Assembly (NCBI RefSeq): GCF_002858935.1
Contig: NZ_PJRT01000029.1
Location: 160,197-224,196 of the forward strand
Origin: Pantoea endophytica
Lineage (GTDB): Bacteria; Pseudomonadota; Gammaproteobacteria; Enterobacterales; Enterobacteriaceae
DNA: 64,000 bases
Direction: 5' to 3'
Shown here: piece by piece, positions 47,674-58,670 of the stretch
How positions within the stretch are numbered: position 1 is the stretch's first letter
How the letters are laid out: each line of letters begins with the position of its first letter
Made by a program: the position numbers and the translations under genes
Notes under the pieces: model-generated
The model's input: only the letters and a program-made list of their open reading frames with translations
Databases searched by the model: none
Told to the model about the DNA's origin: nothing

Positions 47674-48540
47674 ATGCACATCACGTTGCGCCAGATTGAA
47701 GTGTTTACCGAAGTGCTGAAGAGCGGCTCGACGACGCAGGCCTCGCAGGTGCTGGCGCTGTCGCAGTCGGCGGTGAGCGCCGCGTTAGCAGATTTGGAAA
47801 ACCAACTCGGTGTGCAGCTGTTTGACCGCGTTGGTAAGCGGCTGGTGGTGAATGAGCATGGCCGTTTACTCTATCCGCGCGCCGTGGGTTTGATGGAGCA
47901 GGCGGGCGAAATCGAACAGCTGTTTAAGGAAGATAACGGGGCGATTCGCCTGTTCGCCAGCAGCACCATTGGTAATTACCTGCTGCCGGGCATGATCGCC
48001 GCCTATCGCCGCGATTTCCCGGCGTTGCCGCTGGAGCTGAGCGTCGGCAACAGTCAGGATGCGATTAATGCGGTGGCGGATTTCCGCGTCGATATCGGTT
48101 TGATCGAAGGTCCGTGCCACGAGCTGGATATTATCAGCGAGCCGTGGCTGGAAGATGAGCTGGTGGTGTTTGCCGCGCCGGATGCCGCCATCCTGCAGCA
48201 GCCGATTACGCTGGAAGCGCTCGCCGCCGCGCCGTGGATTCTACGCGAGCGCGGTTCAGGCACGCGCGAGATCGTTGATTATCTGCTGCTGTCGCATCTG
48301 CCACAGTTTCAGCTCGGCATGGAGTTAGGCAATTCAGAGGCGATTAAACACGCGGTGCGTCACGGCATGGGCATCAGCTGTTTGTCGCGGCGGGTGATTG
48401 AGGATCTGCTGGAAGCCGGCACGCTGGTGGAAGTCGCGATCCCATTGCCGCGCCTGACGCGCACGCTGTATCGCATCCATCATCGACAGAAGCATGTGTC
48501 CAAAGCGTTGAGCCGTTTCCTGTCGTATTGCCGTGAATAA
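47674..48540 (+). CDS. yeiE: LysR-family regulator YeiE
   Basis: A 288-residue LTTR. The helix-turn-helix spans about residues 3-60 ([47 protein letters not shown]), followed by a CysB-type effector domain ([38 protein letters not shown]). YeiE has been described as a sulfite-sensing activator in enterobacteria, which fits the divergent yeiH; its exact role here is inferred. The 138-base gap before it is AT-rich and should hold both promoters. Confidence 0.93.
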   Translation: MHITLRQIEVFTEVLKSGSTTQASQVLALSQSAVSAALADLENQLGVQLFDRVGKRLVVNEHGRLLYPRAVGLMEQAGEIEQLFKEDNGAIRLFASSTIGNYLLPGMIAAYRRDFPALPLELSVGNSQDAINAVADFRVDIGLIEGPCHELDIISEPWLEDELVVFAAPDAAILQQPITLEALAAAPWILRERGSGTREIVDYLLLSHLPQFQLGMELGNSEAIKHAVRHGMGISCLSRRVIEDLLEAGTLVEVAIPLPRLTRTLYRIHHRQKHVSKALSRFLSYCRE

Positions 48541-48676
48541 TCACAGCGCTGATCACGCTGCGGCTAATAATTCCCGGCCGATCATGAAGGTAACTAATAA
48601 CCCGACGTGAATGCTATACAGCTTGGGGCTAGCTGCTACAATCTCGCCTCATTTTTATCCAGCATAGCGTTTACAC

Positions 48677-50143
48677 ATGCATAATGACTCAAAAACAACA
48701 CAACAACCTGGATTGCGCCGTGAATTAAAAGCGCGTCATCTCACCATGATCGCCATTGGTGGTTCCATCGGTACCGGCCTGTTTGTCGCCTCGGGTGCCA
48801 CCATTTCTCAGGCCGGACCCGGCGGCGCGCTGCTCTCCTATGCGCTCATCGGCCTGATGGTTTACTTCCTGATGACCAGCCTCGGCGAACTCGCGGCCTT
48901 TATGCCGGTTTCTGGCTCCTTCTCCACCTACGGTTCAAAATATGTTGAAGAAGGCTTCGGCTTCGCGCTGGGCTGGAACTATTGGTACAACTGGGCGGTG
49001 ACCATCGCCGTTGACCTCGTCGCCTCGCAGCTCGTCATGAACTACTGGTTCCCGGACACGCCCGGCTGGATCTGGAGCGCACTGTTCCTTGGCCTGATGT
49101 TCCTGCTCAACTACATCTCAGTCAAAGGCTTCGGCGAAGCGGAATATTGGTTCTCGCTGATCAAAGTGACCACCGTCATCATCTTTATTGTGGTTGGCGT
49201 GTTGATGATCACCGGCATCATGCGCGGCGCAGAAAACGCCGGCTGGCATAACTGGACCGTGGGCGAAGCGCCGTTCGCCGGTGGTTTTGCTGCGATGATA
49301 GGCGTGGCGATGATCGTTGGCTTCTCCTTCCAGGGCACCGAGCTGATCGGTATCGCGGCCGGTGAATCTGAGGATCCGGCGAAGAACATTCCGCGCGCGG
49401 TGCGTCAGGTATTCTGGCGAATTCTGCTGTTCTATATCTTCGCTATTCTAATCATTAGCCTGATTCTGCCGTACACCGATCCGAAGCTGCTGCATAACGA
49501 TGTCACCGATATCGCCATCAGCCCTTTCACGCTGGTGTTCCAGAATGCCGGTCTGCTCTCGGCGGCAGCGGTAATGAACGCGGTAATTCTGACGGCGGTA
49601 CTGTCAGCGGGTAACTCCGGCATGTACGCCTCAACGCGTATGTTGTTCAACCTGGCACGCGAAGGTAAAGCGCCACGCATTTTCGGCAAGCTGTCGAAAG
49701 GTGGCGTGCCGCGTAACGCGCTGATTGCTACCACCGTAGTGGCGGGATTGTGCTTCCTGAGCTCGAAATTTGGTAACCAGGAAGTTTACCTGTGGCTACT
49801 GAACACCTCAGGCATGACCGGTTTTATTGCCTGGTTGGGTATCGCCATTAGCCATTACCGTTTCCGTCGCGGTTATATCGCTCAGGGTCACAACCTGGCC
49901 GATTTGCCGTACCGTTCGGGCTTCTTCCCGCTGGGACCGATTTTCGCCTTTATTCTGTGTTTGATCATCACACTGGGTCAGAACTATCAGGCGTTCCTTG
50001 CTGACCGCATTGATTGGTATGGCGTGGCCGCAACCTATATTGGTCTGCCGCTGTTCCTGATTATTTGGTTGGGCTACAAGCTGACACGCGGTTCGCGCTT
50101 CGTGAAATACAGCGAGATGGAATTCCCGACGTTTAAAGAGTAG
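48677..50143 (+). CDS. lysP: Lysine-specific permease LysP
   Basis: A 488-residue amino acid permease of the APC superfamily with 12 spans. Family signature near the start: RHLTMIAIGGSIGTGLFVASGATISQAGPGGALLSY; further pieces FQGTELIGIAAGESEDPAKNIPRAV and SGNSGMYASTRMLFNLAREGKAP. It imports lysine with protons and in E. coli also tethers the regulator CadC. The ribosome site before ATG 48677 is weak; a -10-like TACAAT lies near 48636. Confidence 0.95.
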   Translation: MHNDSKTTQQPGLRRELKARHLTMIAIGGSIGTGLFVASGATISQAGPGGALLSYALIGLMVYFLMTSLGELAAFMPVSGSFSTYGSKYVEEGFGFALGWNYWYNWAVTIAVDLVASQLVMNYWFPDTPGWIWSALFLGLMFLLNYISVKGFGEAEYWFSLIKVTTVIIFIVVGVLMITGIMRGAENAGWHNWTVGEAPFAGGFAAMIGVAMIVGFSFQGTELIGIAAGESEDPAKNIPRAVRQVFWRILLFYIFAILIISLILPYTDPKLLHNDVTDIAISPFTLVFQNAGLLSAAAVMNAVILTAVLSAGNSGMYASTRMLFNLAREGKAPRIFGKLSKGGVPRNALIATTVVAGLCFLSSKFGNQEVYLWLLNTSGMTGFIAWLGIAISHYRFRRGYIAQGHNLADLPYRSGFFPLGPIFAFILCLIITLGQNYQAFLADRIDWYGVAATYIGLPLFLIIWLGYKLTRGSRFVKYSEMEFPTFKE

Positions 50144-50153
50144 TCATACCCTT

Positions 50154-50215
50154 GCGCGATAAATCGCGCCGCTACGAATAAGGTGCACGTGTAGTAGCGG
50201 CGCAATTTATTGCGC
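50154..50215. repeat. REP-like inverted pair after lysP
   Basis: Two copies of the GTAGCGGCGCRATTTATYGCGC unit in inverted order (50154-50175 reverse, 50194-50215 forward) with 18 bases between. It can form a long hairpin just after lysP and probably acts as a transcript end or decay barrier. Same family as the copies at 12061 and 12432, but in opposite relative orientation. Confidence 0.8.
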
Positions 50216-50242
50216 ATTGTTTTGGATTTTGTTACTCAGATT

Positions 50243-50262
50243 GAATTGATAATTATTATCAC
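50243..50262. promoter_or_regulatory. Probable Fur box
   Basis: GAATTGATAATTATTATCAC, close to the Fur consensus GATAATGATAATCATTATC, about 50 bases before the ABC permease start. It indicates iron repression of the following two genes. Confidence 0.75.
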
Positions 50263-50312
50263 CTGCACTATTGTGGCTGCCGTTATGATTTCGACAAGAA
50301 ACGGGTAGAACA

Positions 50313-51392
50313 ATGCGCACCACCGACGCCACGCTGCTGGCGGAAAACGGCCTCGAAACCGACACCATGACGCGTTATCGTCAGGTACTGCGCCAGCGAC
50401 TGATGTTAATTGGCGTGCTGGCGCTGGCGATATTAGCGTCAGTGATTCTTGATTTCACCCTCGGCCCGGCTGGGCTCTCCCTCGATACCTTATGGCAAAC
50501 GCTGACGCATCCCGATGCGGTCGATGCGGGCACCCGCGTGATTGTCTGGGATATTCGTTTACCGTACGCCTTGATGGCGGTGGTGGTGGGCTTCTCGCTC
50601 GGCCTCGCCGGTGCAGAGATGCAAACCATCCTGAATAACCCGCTTGCCAGCCCGTTTACGCTCGGCGTTTCGTCGGCGGCGGCCTTTGGTGCGGCGCTGG
50701 CCATCGTTCTTGGTATCGGCATTCCTGGCGTGCCGGATCAGTGGTTTATCTCCGCCAACGCGTTTGTGTTTGCGCTATTTGCCGCCTTGATGCTGGATGG
50801 CGTGACGCGCTGGACCAAAGTTTCGACCTCTGGCGTGGTGCTGTTTGGTATCGCACTGGTGTTCACCTTCAACGCATTAGTCTCAATGATGCAATTCATC
50901 GCCAGCGAAGATACTTTGCAGGGCCTGGTGTTCTGGACCATGGGCAGCCTCGCGCGCGCCTCGTGGGAAAAGCTCGGCGTATTAACCGCTGCTTTTGCCA
51001 TCCTGATTCCGTTCTCGATGCTCAGCAGCTGGAAGCTGACCGCGCTGCGCCTCGGCGAAGATCGCGCGGTGAGTTTTGGTATCGACGTGCGCCGTCTGCG
51101 CCTGGCAACGCTGCTGCGCATCAGTATTCTCTCTGCGCTGGCGGTGGCGTTTGTCGGCCCAATTGGTTTCATCGGTCTGGTCGCGCCGCACATTGCGCGC
51201 ATGATGTTTGGTGAAGATCACCGCTATTACCTGCCAGCCAGCGCGCTGGTCGGTGCGCTGGTGCTGTCGCTGGCTTCGGTGGCGTCGAAAAACCTGATTC
51301 CCGGCGTGATCATTCCGGTGGGAATTGTGACGTCGCTGGTCGGCGTGCCGTTCTTCCTCAGCATTATTCTGCGTCATCGGGGGACGGTGTAA
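50313..51392 (+). CDS. FecCD-family iron-chelate ABC permease
   Basis: A 359-residue BtuC/FecD-type permease with about ten spans. Typical pieces are RLPYALMAVVVGFSLGLAGAEMQTILNNPLASPFTLGVSSAAAFGAALAI and FVGPIGFIGLVAPHIARMMFGEDHRYYLPASALVGA, the coupling region. It would move an iron-siderophore or similar chelate across the inner membrane. ATG 50313 is used; ATG 50367 would give 341 residues, also plausible. The stop and the next ATG share a base (TAATG). No binding protein or TonB receptor gene adjoins. Confidence 0.9.
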   Translation: MRTTDATLLAENGLETDTMTRYRQVLRQRLMLIGVLALAILASVILDFTLGPAGLSLDTLWQTLTHPDAVDAGTRVIVWDIRLPYALMAVVVGFSLGLAGAEMQTILNNPLASPFTLGVSSAAAFGAALAIVLGIGIPGVPDQWFISANAFVFALFAALMLDGVTRWTKVSTSGVVLFGIALVFTFNALVSMMQFIASEDTLQGLVFWTMGSLARASWEKLGVLTAAFAILIPFSMLSSWKLTALRLGEDRAVSFGIDVRRLRLATLLRISILSALAVAFVGPIGFIGLVAPHIARMMFGEDHRYYLPASALVGALVLSLASVASKNLIPGVIIPVGIVTSLVGVPFFLSIILRHRGTV

Positions 51393-52177
51393 TGGAGCAG
51401 GGATTACGTCTCAAGCATTTCTCCGCCGGTTATCCGAAGCGCAAGGTGATTGACGATCTCAACGTGCCGGAGCTGCCGCAGGGCAAAATCACCGTGTTGC
51501 TTGGCCCCAACGGCTGCGGCAAATCGACGCTGTTGCGCGCGCTGGCTGGTTTGGGCAAAGGGCAGGGCGAGCTGTGGCTGAACGGTGAAGAGCTGATGAG
51601 CCAGCCGTTTGCGCGCCGGGCGCAGCGTGTGGTTTATCTGCCGCAAAGTTTGCCGGCGGGCGTGCATCTGCACGTGCTGGAGTCGATTATCGTGGCGCAG
51701 CGTGCGTCGGGTGGCTTGCACAGCGCCTCGAGCGAAGCGGAGATCATGCATCTACTCGAGCAGCTCGGCATCGCGCATTTAGCCATGCGTTATCTCGATC
51801 AGCTTTCGGGCGGGCAGAAGCAGTTGGTGGGTCTGGCGCAATCACTGATTCGCCGTCCGGAACTTCTGCTGCTGGATGAACCGCTCAGCGCGCTGGATCT
51901 TAACTACCAGTTCCACGTGATGGATCTGGTGCGTCGTGAAACCCGGTTGCGCAATATTGTGACGGTGGTGGTGGTGCACGATATCAACATCGCGCTGCGT
52001 CATGCAGATCACGCGCTGATGCTGAAGGATGGCGATCTGCTGGCGGACGGCGAGCCGTCGCAGGTGATTACGCCGGAGACGCTGGCGCAGGTGTATGGGG
52101 TGCGCGGCCGTATCGAGCACTGCTCACGCGGCATGCCGCAGGTGATGATCGACGGGTTGGCGGAGACGTTGGTGTAG
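51392..52177 (+). CDS. Iron-chelate ABC transporter ATPase, FecE type
   Basis: A 261-residue ATPase with Walker A LLGPNGCGKSTLLRAL (near 37), signature QLSGGQKQLVGLAQSL, Walker B LLLDEPLSALDL and switch His VVVHDINIALRHADHA. The LNYQFHVMDLVRRE helix and the ALMLKDGDLLADGEPSQVITPETLAQVYGV ending are usual for FecE/FhuC proteins. Translation is coupled to the permease. Fur-box control is inferred from the shared promoter. Confidence 0.92.
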   Translation: MEQGLRLKHFSAGYPKRKVIDDLNVPELPQGKITVLLGPNGCGKSTLLRALAGLGKGQGELWLNGEELMSQPFARRAQRVVYLPQSLPAGVHLHVLESIIVAQRASGGLHSASSEAEIMHLLEQLGIAHLAMRYLDQLSGGQKQLVGLAQSLIRRPELLLLDEPLSALDLNYQFHVMDLVRRETRLRNIVTVVVVHDINIALRHADHALMLKDGDLLADGEPSQVITPETLAQVYGVRGRIEHCSRGMPQVMIDGLAETLV

Positions 52178-52196
52178 TTAGGTAGGTGCACGCTGT

Positions 52197-52313
52197 CCCC
52201 CTCCTCGGTCCTCCCCCATTAATGGGGGAGGAAGATGCTGCCATATGTGAGTCAATAAGCTGCATGTGGCAGCGTCTCCTTCCCCCGTTTACGGGGGAAG
52301 GCCGGGATGGGGG
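52197..52313. repeat. Composite palindromic repeat of about 117 bases
   Basis: The two halves form a long imperfect inverted repeat, and each half contains its own perfect palindrome: CTCCCCCATTAATGGGGGAG (52211-52230) and CCTTCCCCCG-TTTA-CGGGGGAAGG (52278-52301). Inner arms GCTGCCATATG/CATGTGGCAGC close the loop. This dispersed-repeat architecture sits between convergent transcription units and may end both. Confidence 0.75.
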
Positions 52314-52345
52314 GCAGCCAGCAGGATCTGGAACAGCCAGCACCA

Positions 52346-53188
52346 TCACACCAACAAATGCTTCGCGTGGAAACGCAGATGATCTTCCACGAAGCTGGCG
52401 ATAAAGAAGTAGCTATGGTCATAACCCGGCTGAATGCGTAGCTCCAGCGGGAAACCTTGCTCACGCGCCACCGCTTCCAGTCGCTCTGGACGCAGCTGAT
52501 CGGCGAGGAACTGATCGCTATCCCCTTGATCAATCAGAATCGGCAAGCGCTGTTCCACGTCACGCATCAACAGGCAACTATCCCATTCACGCCACGTCTG
52601 ACGATCTTCACCCAGGTATGCGGAAAAGGCCTTCTGCCCCCAAGGCACTTCGGTAGGATTGACGATTGGCGCGAAGGCAGAAGCAGACGCAAAACGTCCG
52701 CCAAGACGCAATGCCAACACCAGCGCACCGTGACCGCCCATTGAATGACCCATCACCGACTGACGATCGCTCAGCTTAAAGTTATCCGCCACCAACTCCG
52801 GCAGCTCCGCGCTGAGGTAATCGAACATGCGGAAGTTCGCCGCCCACGGCTGCTGCGTGGCGTTGAGGTAGAAACCTGCGCCCTGGCCGAGATCGTAGCC
52901 GCTGTCGTTCGCCACCTCGTCACCGCGCGGGCTGGTGTCTGGCATAATCAGCACCAAACCCAGCTGCGCAGCCACGCGCTGGGCGCCGGCTTTGGTGGTG
53001 AAGTTCTCATCGCTGCAGGTCAATCCGGCGAGAAACCACACCACTGGCGGCGGTGCGTCACTCTGCGGCGGCGGCAGAAAAATGCTGAAGGTCATCGGAC
53101 AGTTCAGCACGGCCGACTGATGACGCCAGCGCTGCTGCCAGCCACCAAAAATGCGATGCTCTTCTAACAGCTCCAAAGTGGAAGCCAT
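52346..53188 (-). CDS. fghA: S-formylglutathione hydrolase
   Basis: A 280-residue alpha/beta hydrolase of the esterase D family. Catalytic Ser in [10 protein letters not shown] (near 150), Asp in [11 protein letters not shown], His in GYDHSYFF. It releases formate and glutathione from S-formylglutathione, the second step of formaldehyde detoxification. It follows frmA by 12 bases. The position beside folE and lysP corresponds to E. coli yeiG, while pairing with frmA corresponds to frmB; either name could be used. Confidence 0.94.
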   Translation of the reverse strand: MASTLELLEEHRIFGGWQQRWRHQSAVLNCPMTFSIFLPPPQSDAPPPVVWFLAGLTCSDENFTTKAGAQRVAAQLGLVLIMPDTSPRGDEVANDSGYDLGQGAGFYLNATQQPWAANFRMFDYLSAELPELVADNFKLSDRQSVMGHSMGGHGALVLALRLGGRFASASAFAPIVNPTEVPWGQKAFSAYLGEDRQTWREWDSCLLMRDVEQRLPILIDQGDSDQFLADQLRPERLEAVAREQGFPLELRIQPGYDHSYFFIASFVEDHLRFHAKHLLV

Positions 53189-53200
53189 AACGTCTCCTGA

Positions 53201-55304
<2,104 letters not shown>

Positions 55305-55403
55305 ATTCTCTTCTCGTAAACAACTTGGTTAGTATTATTCACTTTCCGTGATTTTAAACGTCATGCATGCTAGTGACAAGTGATAAAACATTCTGAGGTC
55401 AGT

Positions 55404-56531
55404 ATGGCGTTTCGTGTCGCGCTTAGCGCGTTCTTAAGTTTAGTGGTTGCGATGGGGATTGGGCGATTTGCTTTCACGCCGCAGGTTCCGCTGATGATTC
55501 AGGACCATCAACTGACGCTCACCAGCGCCAGTCTGGTGGCGGCACTCAACTATCTCGGCTATCTATTTGGCTCGTTTGATGCGATGCGTGCGCGCACCCG
55601 CGTCGAGTGGCGTTTACAGGCGGGCGTGTGGGGCGCAGTGATTTTAACGCTGCTCTCGGCCTGCGTCAGCGGTCCGTGGTTACATGGCCTGATTCGTTTC
55701 CTGATTGGCTGGGCCAGCGGCTGGGCGATGGTGTTGCTGGCGGCATGGGCCAGCGACCAGCTACATCATCACGGACGTCCCGGCTTGCTGGCGGCGGTGT
55801 TTGCCGGACCCGGCACCGGCATCTTTATCAGCGGCATGCTGGCGGTGGCGCTGCACGCCAGCGGTGTCAGCGCGGCCTTTGCGTGGGCGGCTTACGGTTT
55901 GCTGGCGCTGTTGTTGATTGCCGCGATTGCGCGATTCCTGCCGCGCACCGGCCAGTTACATCGCCCCGATCACGCTGCATCGCCGCTGGTGCTGAATGGC
56001 AATCTCAAGCGCCTGGTGCTGAGTTACAGCCTCGCCGGCTTTGGCTACATTCTGCCCGCCACTTTTCTGTCGCAAATGGCGGCGGCGCGTTTTCCTGACA
56101 GCGCGTTTGCCCAGTTTGTCTGGCCGGTGTTTGGTGGCGCGGCGGTGATCGGCATCGTGTTAGGCATCCTGACGCGTCACTGGGGCAGCAGCCATCTGCG
56201 ACTGGCCATAGTGCTGTGGGCGCAGGCGCTGGGCGTTATCGCCGCGATTGTGCTGCCCGGCTTGAATGGCCTGATGCTGGGCGCAGCGCTGATCGGCGGC
56301 GGCTTCCTGTGTGTGGTGCAGCTGACGCTGCAATATGGGCGCGAGCTGGCACCGCAGCATGCGCGCTATCTTGCCGGTTTGCTCACCACCGGTTATGCGG
56401 TCGGGCAATTGGGCGGTCCGCTGCTGTCGTGGATTTCCAGCATGCTATGGCATCAGCTGGAACCCGCGCTATGGGTAGCGGGCGCCAGCTTAATCCTTGC
56501 GGGAATGCTGGTTTTACGTCGCCGTACGTGA
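55404..56531 (+). CDS. MFS transporter, YbfB/YjiJ family
   Basis: A 375-residue, ~12-span protein from ATG 55404 behind GAGG; the GTG at 55380 is less likely. Family features: FLSLVVAMGIGRFAFTPQVPLMI in TM1, AALNYLGYLFGSFDAM in TM2, AVFAGPGTGIFISG in TM4-5 and TGYAVGQLGGPLLSW. Substrate not known. Divergent from the LysR gene. Confidence 0.85.
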   Translation: MAFRVALSAFLSLVVAMGIGRFAFTPQVPLMIQDHQLTLTSASLVAALNYLGYLFGSFDAMRARTRVEWRLQAGVWGAVILTLLSACVSGPWLHGLIRFLIGWASGWAMVLLAAWASDQLHHHGRPGLLAAVFAGPGTGIFISGMLAVALHASGVSAAFAWAAYGLLALLLIAAIARFLPRTGQLHRPDHAASPLVLNGNLKRLVLSYSLAGFGYILPATFLSQMAAARFPDSAFAQFVWPVFGGAAVIGIVLGILTRHWGSSHLRLAIVLWAQALGVIAAIVLPGLNGLMLGAALIGGGFLCVVQLTLQYGRELAPQHARYLAGLLTTGYAVGQLGGPLLSWISSMLWHQLEPALWVAGASLILAGMLVLRRRT

Positions 56532-56565
56532 TGAAAAGCTTATCAGAATGATTACTGGATTAAGG

Positions 56566-56623
56566 GCGCGGAGTATTTCACAATACGCGCTCAGAATTTC
56601 CCCCGTGGGCGAAAACCCGCGGG
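56566..56623 (+). promoter_or_regulatory. Two hairpins in the folE leader
   Basis: Stem GCGC-GTATT/AATAC-GCGC (56566-56590) and stem CCCGTGGG/CCCGCGGG with a CGAAAA loop (56602-56623) stand in the 115 bases before folE. The second could be a terminator of the upstream gene without T-run, or part of a leader. Not a recognised riboswitch. Confidence 0.45.
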
Positions 56624-56648
56624 CGCATCACCTGTCGGAGAAGAGTAA

Positions 56649-57314
56649 ATGAGCACCTTAAGTCAGGAAGCCGCCCTGGTTCACGAAGCGCTGTTGGCGC
56701 GTGGTCTGGAAACACCGTTACGTGCCCCGGTGCGTGAAATGGATGACGCCGCGCGTAAACGCGAAATTGCCGGCCACATGACGCAAATCATGCAGCTGCT
56801 GAACCTGGATCTGGAAGATGACAGCCTGATGGAAACGCCGCACCGCATCGCCAAGATGTATGTGGATGAGATTTTCTCAGGTCTGGATTACGCCAACTTC
56901 CCGAAAATCACCGTCATCGAAAACAAGATGAAAGTGGATGAGATGGTAACAGTGCGTGATATCACGCTGACCAGCACTTGCGAACACCACTTTGTGATTA
57001 TCGATGGCAAAGCCACCGTGGCGTATATCCCGAAAGAGAAAGTGATTGGCCTGTCGAAAATCAACCGTATTGTGCAGTTCTTTGCCCAGCGTCCGCAGGT
57101 GCAAGAGCGCCTGACGCAGCAAGTGCTGGTGGCGCTGCAAACGCTGCTTGGCACCAATAACGTTGCGGTGTCAATTGATGCGGTGCATTACTGCGTGAAA
57201 GCGCGTGGCGTGAAAGATGCTACCAGCGCCACCACCACCACCTCGCTGGGTGGCTTGTTCAAATCCAGCCAGAACACGCGTCAGGAGTTTTTGCGCGCGG
57301 TTCGTCACAGCTAA
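56649..57314 (+). CDS. folE: GTP cyclohydrolase I
   Basis: A 221-residue type I enzyme that turns GTP to dihydroneopterin triphosphate, first step of tetrahydrofolate synthesis. Zinc ligands lie in [13 protein letters not shown] and [12 protein letters not shown]; the substrate area [29 protein letters not shown] is intact. Ribosome site GGAGAAG. yeiB starts about 54 bases after it. Confidence 0.96.
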   Translation: MSTLSQEAALVHEALLARGLETPLRAPVREMDDAARKREIAGHMTQIMQLLNLDLEDDSLMETPHRIAKMYVDEIFSGLDYANFPKITVIENKMKVDEMVTVRDITLTSTCEHHFVIIDGKATVAYIPKEKVIGLSKINRIVQFFAQRPQVQERLTQQVLVALQTLLGTNNVAVSIDAVHYCVKARGVKDATSATTTTSLGGLFKSSQNTRQEFLRAVRHS

Positions 57315-57367
57315 TCTGTTTGGGCAACAGCCTGTTGCCCGATTTCCTCTCTCCGTCAGGGCACTCG

Positions 57368-58528
57368 ATGCAACGCTATCTCGCGCTGGATTTCATTCGT
57401 GGTTGCGCCATTCTCGGCATCTTGCTGCTGAACATTGTCGGCTTTGCGTTGCCATCGGCCGCCTATCTCAATCCGGCGTGGCGCGGCGAGGCTGCTACGT
57501 CTGATGCCTGGACGTGGGCGATCATGGATGGCCTGGCGCAGCTGAAATTCCTCACGCTGTTTGCCTTGCTGTTTGGTGCCGGTCTTTATATGCAGGCGCC
57601 GCGCGGCAGCCGCTGGATGTCGGCGCGTCTGACGCTGCTGGTGCTGCTCGGTTTCATTCACGGCATCTTTTTCTGGGAAGGCGACATCCTGCTGGATTAT
57701 GGCCTGATTGGGCTGATTATCTGGCGCATGCTGCGTGATGTGCCTTCCGACCGCGCGTTGCTACAAACCGGCGCATTACTCTATCTGGTCGGCTGTGGCG
57801 TGCTGCTGATTTTCGGCGCGGTCTCCAGCCCCAATCCCACGCGATCCTGGCTGCCGGGTGCGGCGGACCTGCAGTATGAGAGCTACTGGAAACTGCTCGG
57901 CGGTTGGGAAGCGGTGCAGAACCGGCTGGATCATCTGTCATCAGGCCTGATGGCACTGGCATCACAATATGGCTGGCAACTGGCGGGTTTGATGCTGATT
58001 GGTGCGGCATTGATGCGCAGCGGCTGGCTCAGCGGGCAATTTAGCGTGCAGCACTATCGCCGTTCGGCGGCGCTGCTGCTGACTATCGGCTGGCTGATCG
58101 CCATTCCCGGCATCGCCGCGCAGTGGATGATTGGCTGGGAATTCCGCTGGACCGGCTTTTTCCTGCAGGTACCGCGCGATCTCGCCAGTCCGTTTATCAG
58201 CCTCGGTTATGCCGCGCTTTGCCTGGGATTCTGGCCGCAAATTGCGTCAACGCGCGTCAGCTACGCCATTCAATGCGTTGGCCGCATGGCCTTGAGCAAT
58301 TACCTGTTACAGACGCTGATTTGCACCACGCTGTTCTACCGCTTTGATCTTTTCCTCAGATTCGATCGACTGCAGCTGCTGGCCTTTGTACCGGCTATCT
58401 GGCTGGTTAATATCCTGTTTTCCGTGCTGTGGCTGCGCGTCTTCCCGCAAGGCCCAATGGAGTGGATCTGGCGCAAACTGACACGTCTTGCCGCGGGAAA
58501 AGCTGATCCTTCCTCCTCGCTCAGATAA
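57368..58528 (+). CDS. yeiB: Membrane protein YeiB (DUF418)
   Basis: A 386-residue inner-membrane protein with about ten spans, from ATG 57368 (MQRYLALDFIRG) to match E. coli YeiB; an earlier in-frame codon is unlikely. Blocks: RGCAILGILLLNIVGFALPSAAYLNPAW, FLTLFALLFGAGL, GFIHGIFFWEGDILLDYGLIGLI, and the DUF418 ending VGRMALSNYLLQTLICTTLFY. Function unknown. Follows folE as in E. coli. Confidence 0.93.
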   Translation: MQRYLALDFIRGCAILGILLLNIVGFALPSAAYLNPAWRGEAATSDAWTWAIMDGLAQLKFLTLFALLFGAGLYMQAPRGSRWMSARLTLLVLLGFIHGIFFWEGDILLDYGLIGLIIWRMLRDVPSDRALLQTGALLYLVGCGVLLIFGAVSSPNPTRSWLPGAADLQYESYWKLLGGWEAVQNRLDHLSSGLMALASQYGWQLAGLMLIGAALMRSGWLSGQFSVQHYRRSAALLLTIGWLIAIPGIAAQWMIGWEFRWTGFFLQVPRDLASPFISLGYAALCLGFWPQIASTRVSYAIQCVGRMALSNYLLQTLICTTLFYRFDLFLRFDRLQLLAFVPAIWLVNILFSVLWLRVFPQGPMEWIWRKLTRLAAGKADPSSSLR

Positions 58529-58558
58529 TGATGTTCATCACAAAGGTTGCAGAATTGT

Positions 58559-58574
58559 ATGTAACCGTTTTCAT
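58559..58574. promoter_or_regulatory. GalR/GalS operator before galS
   Basis: ATGTAACCGTTTTCAT, near the gal operator pattern GTGKAANCGNTTNCAC. About 100 bases before galS; suggests autoregulation. Confidence 0.75.
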
Positions 58575-58577
58575 TGC

Positions 58578-58593
58578 TGTGACGTGATTCACG
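58578..58593. promoter_or_regulatory. CRP site before galS
   Basis: TGTGACGTGATTCACG, one mismatch from TGTGA-N6-TCACA, five bases after the gal operator. Confidence 0.75.
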
Positions 58594-58670
58594 TAGTCGT
58601 TTCACATGCCCTGACAGAATAGCGCCGTTACGCGCTTGTCGCGCATTTTCAGCCTCTGTGGAACAGCTGC

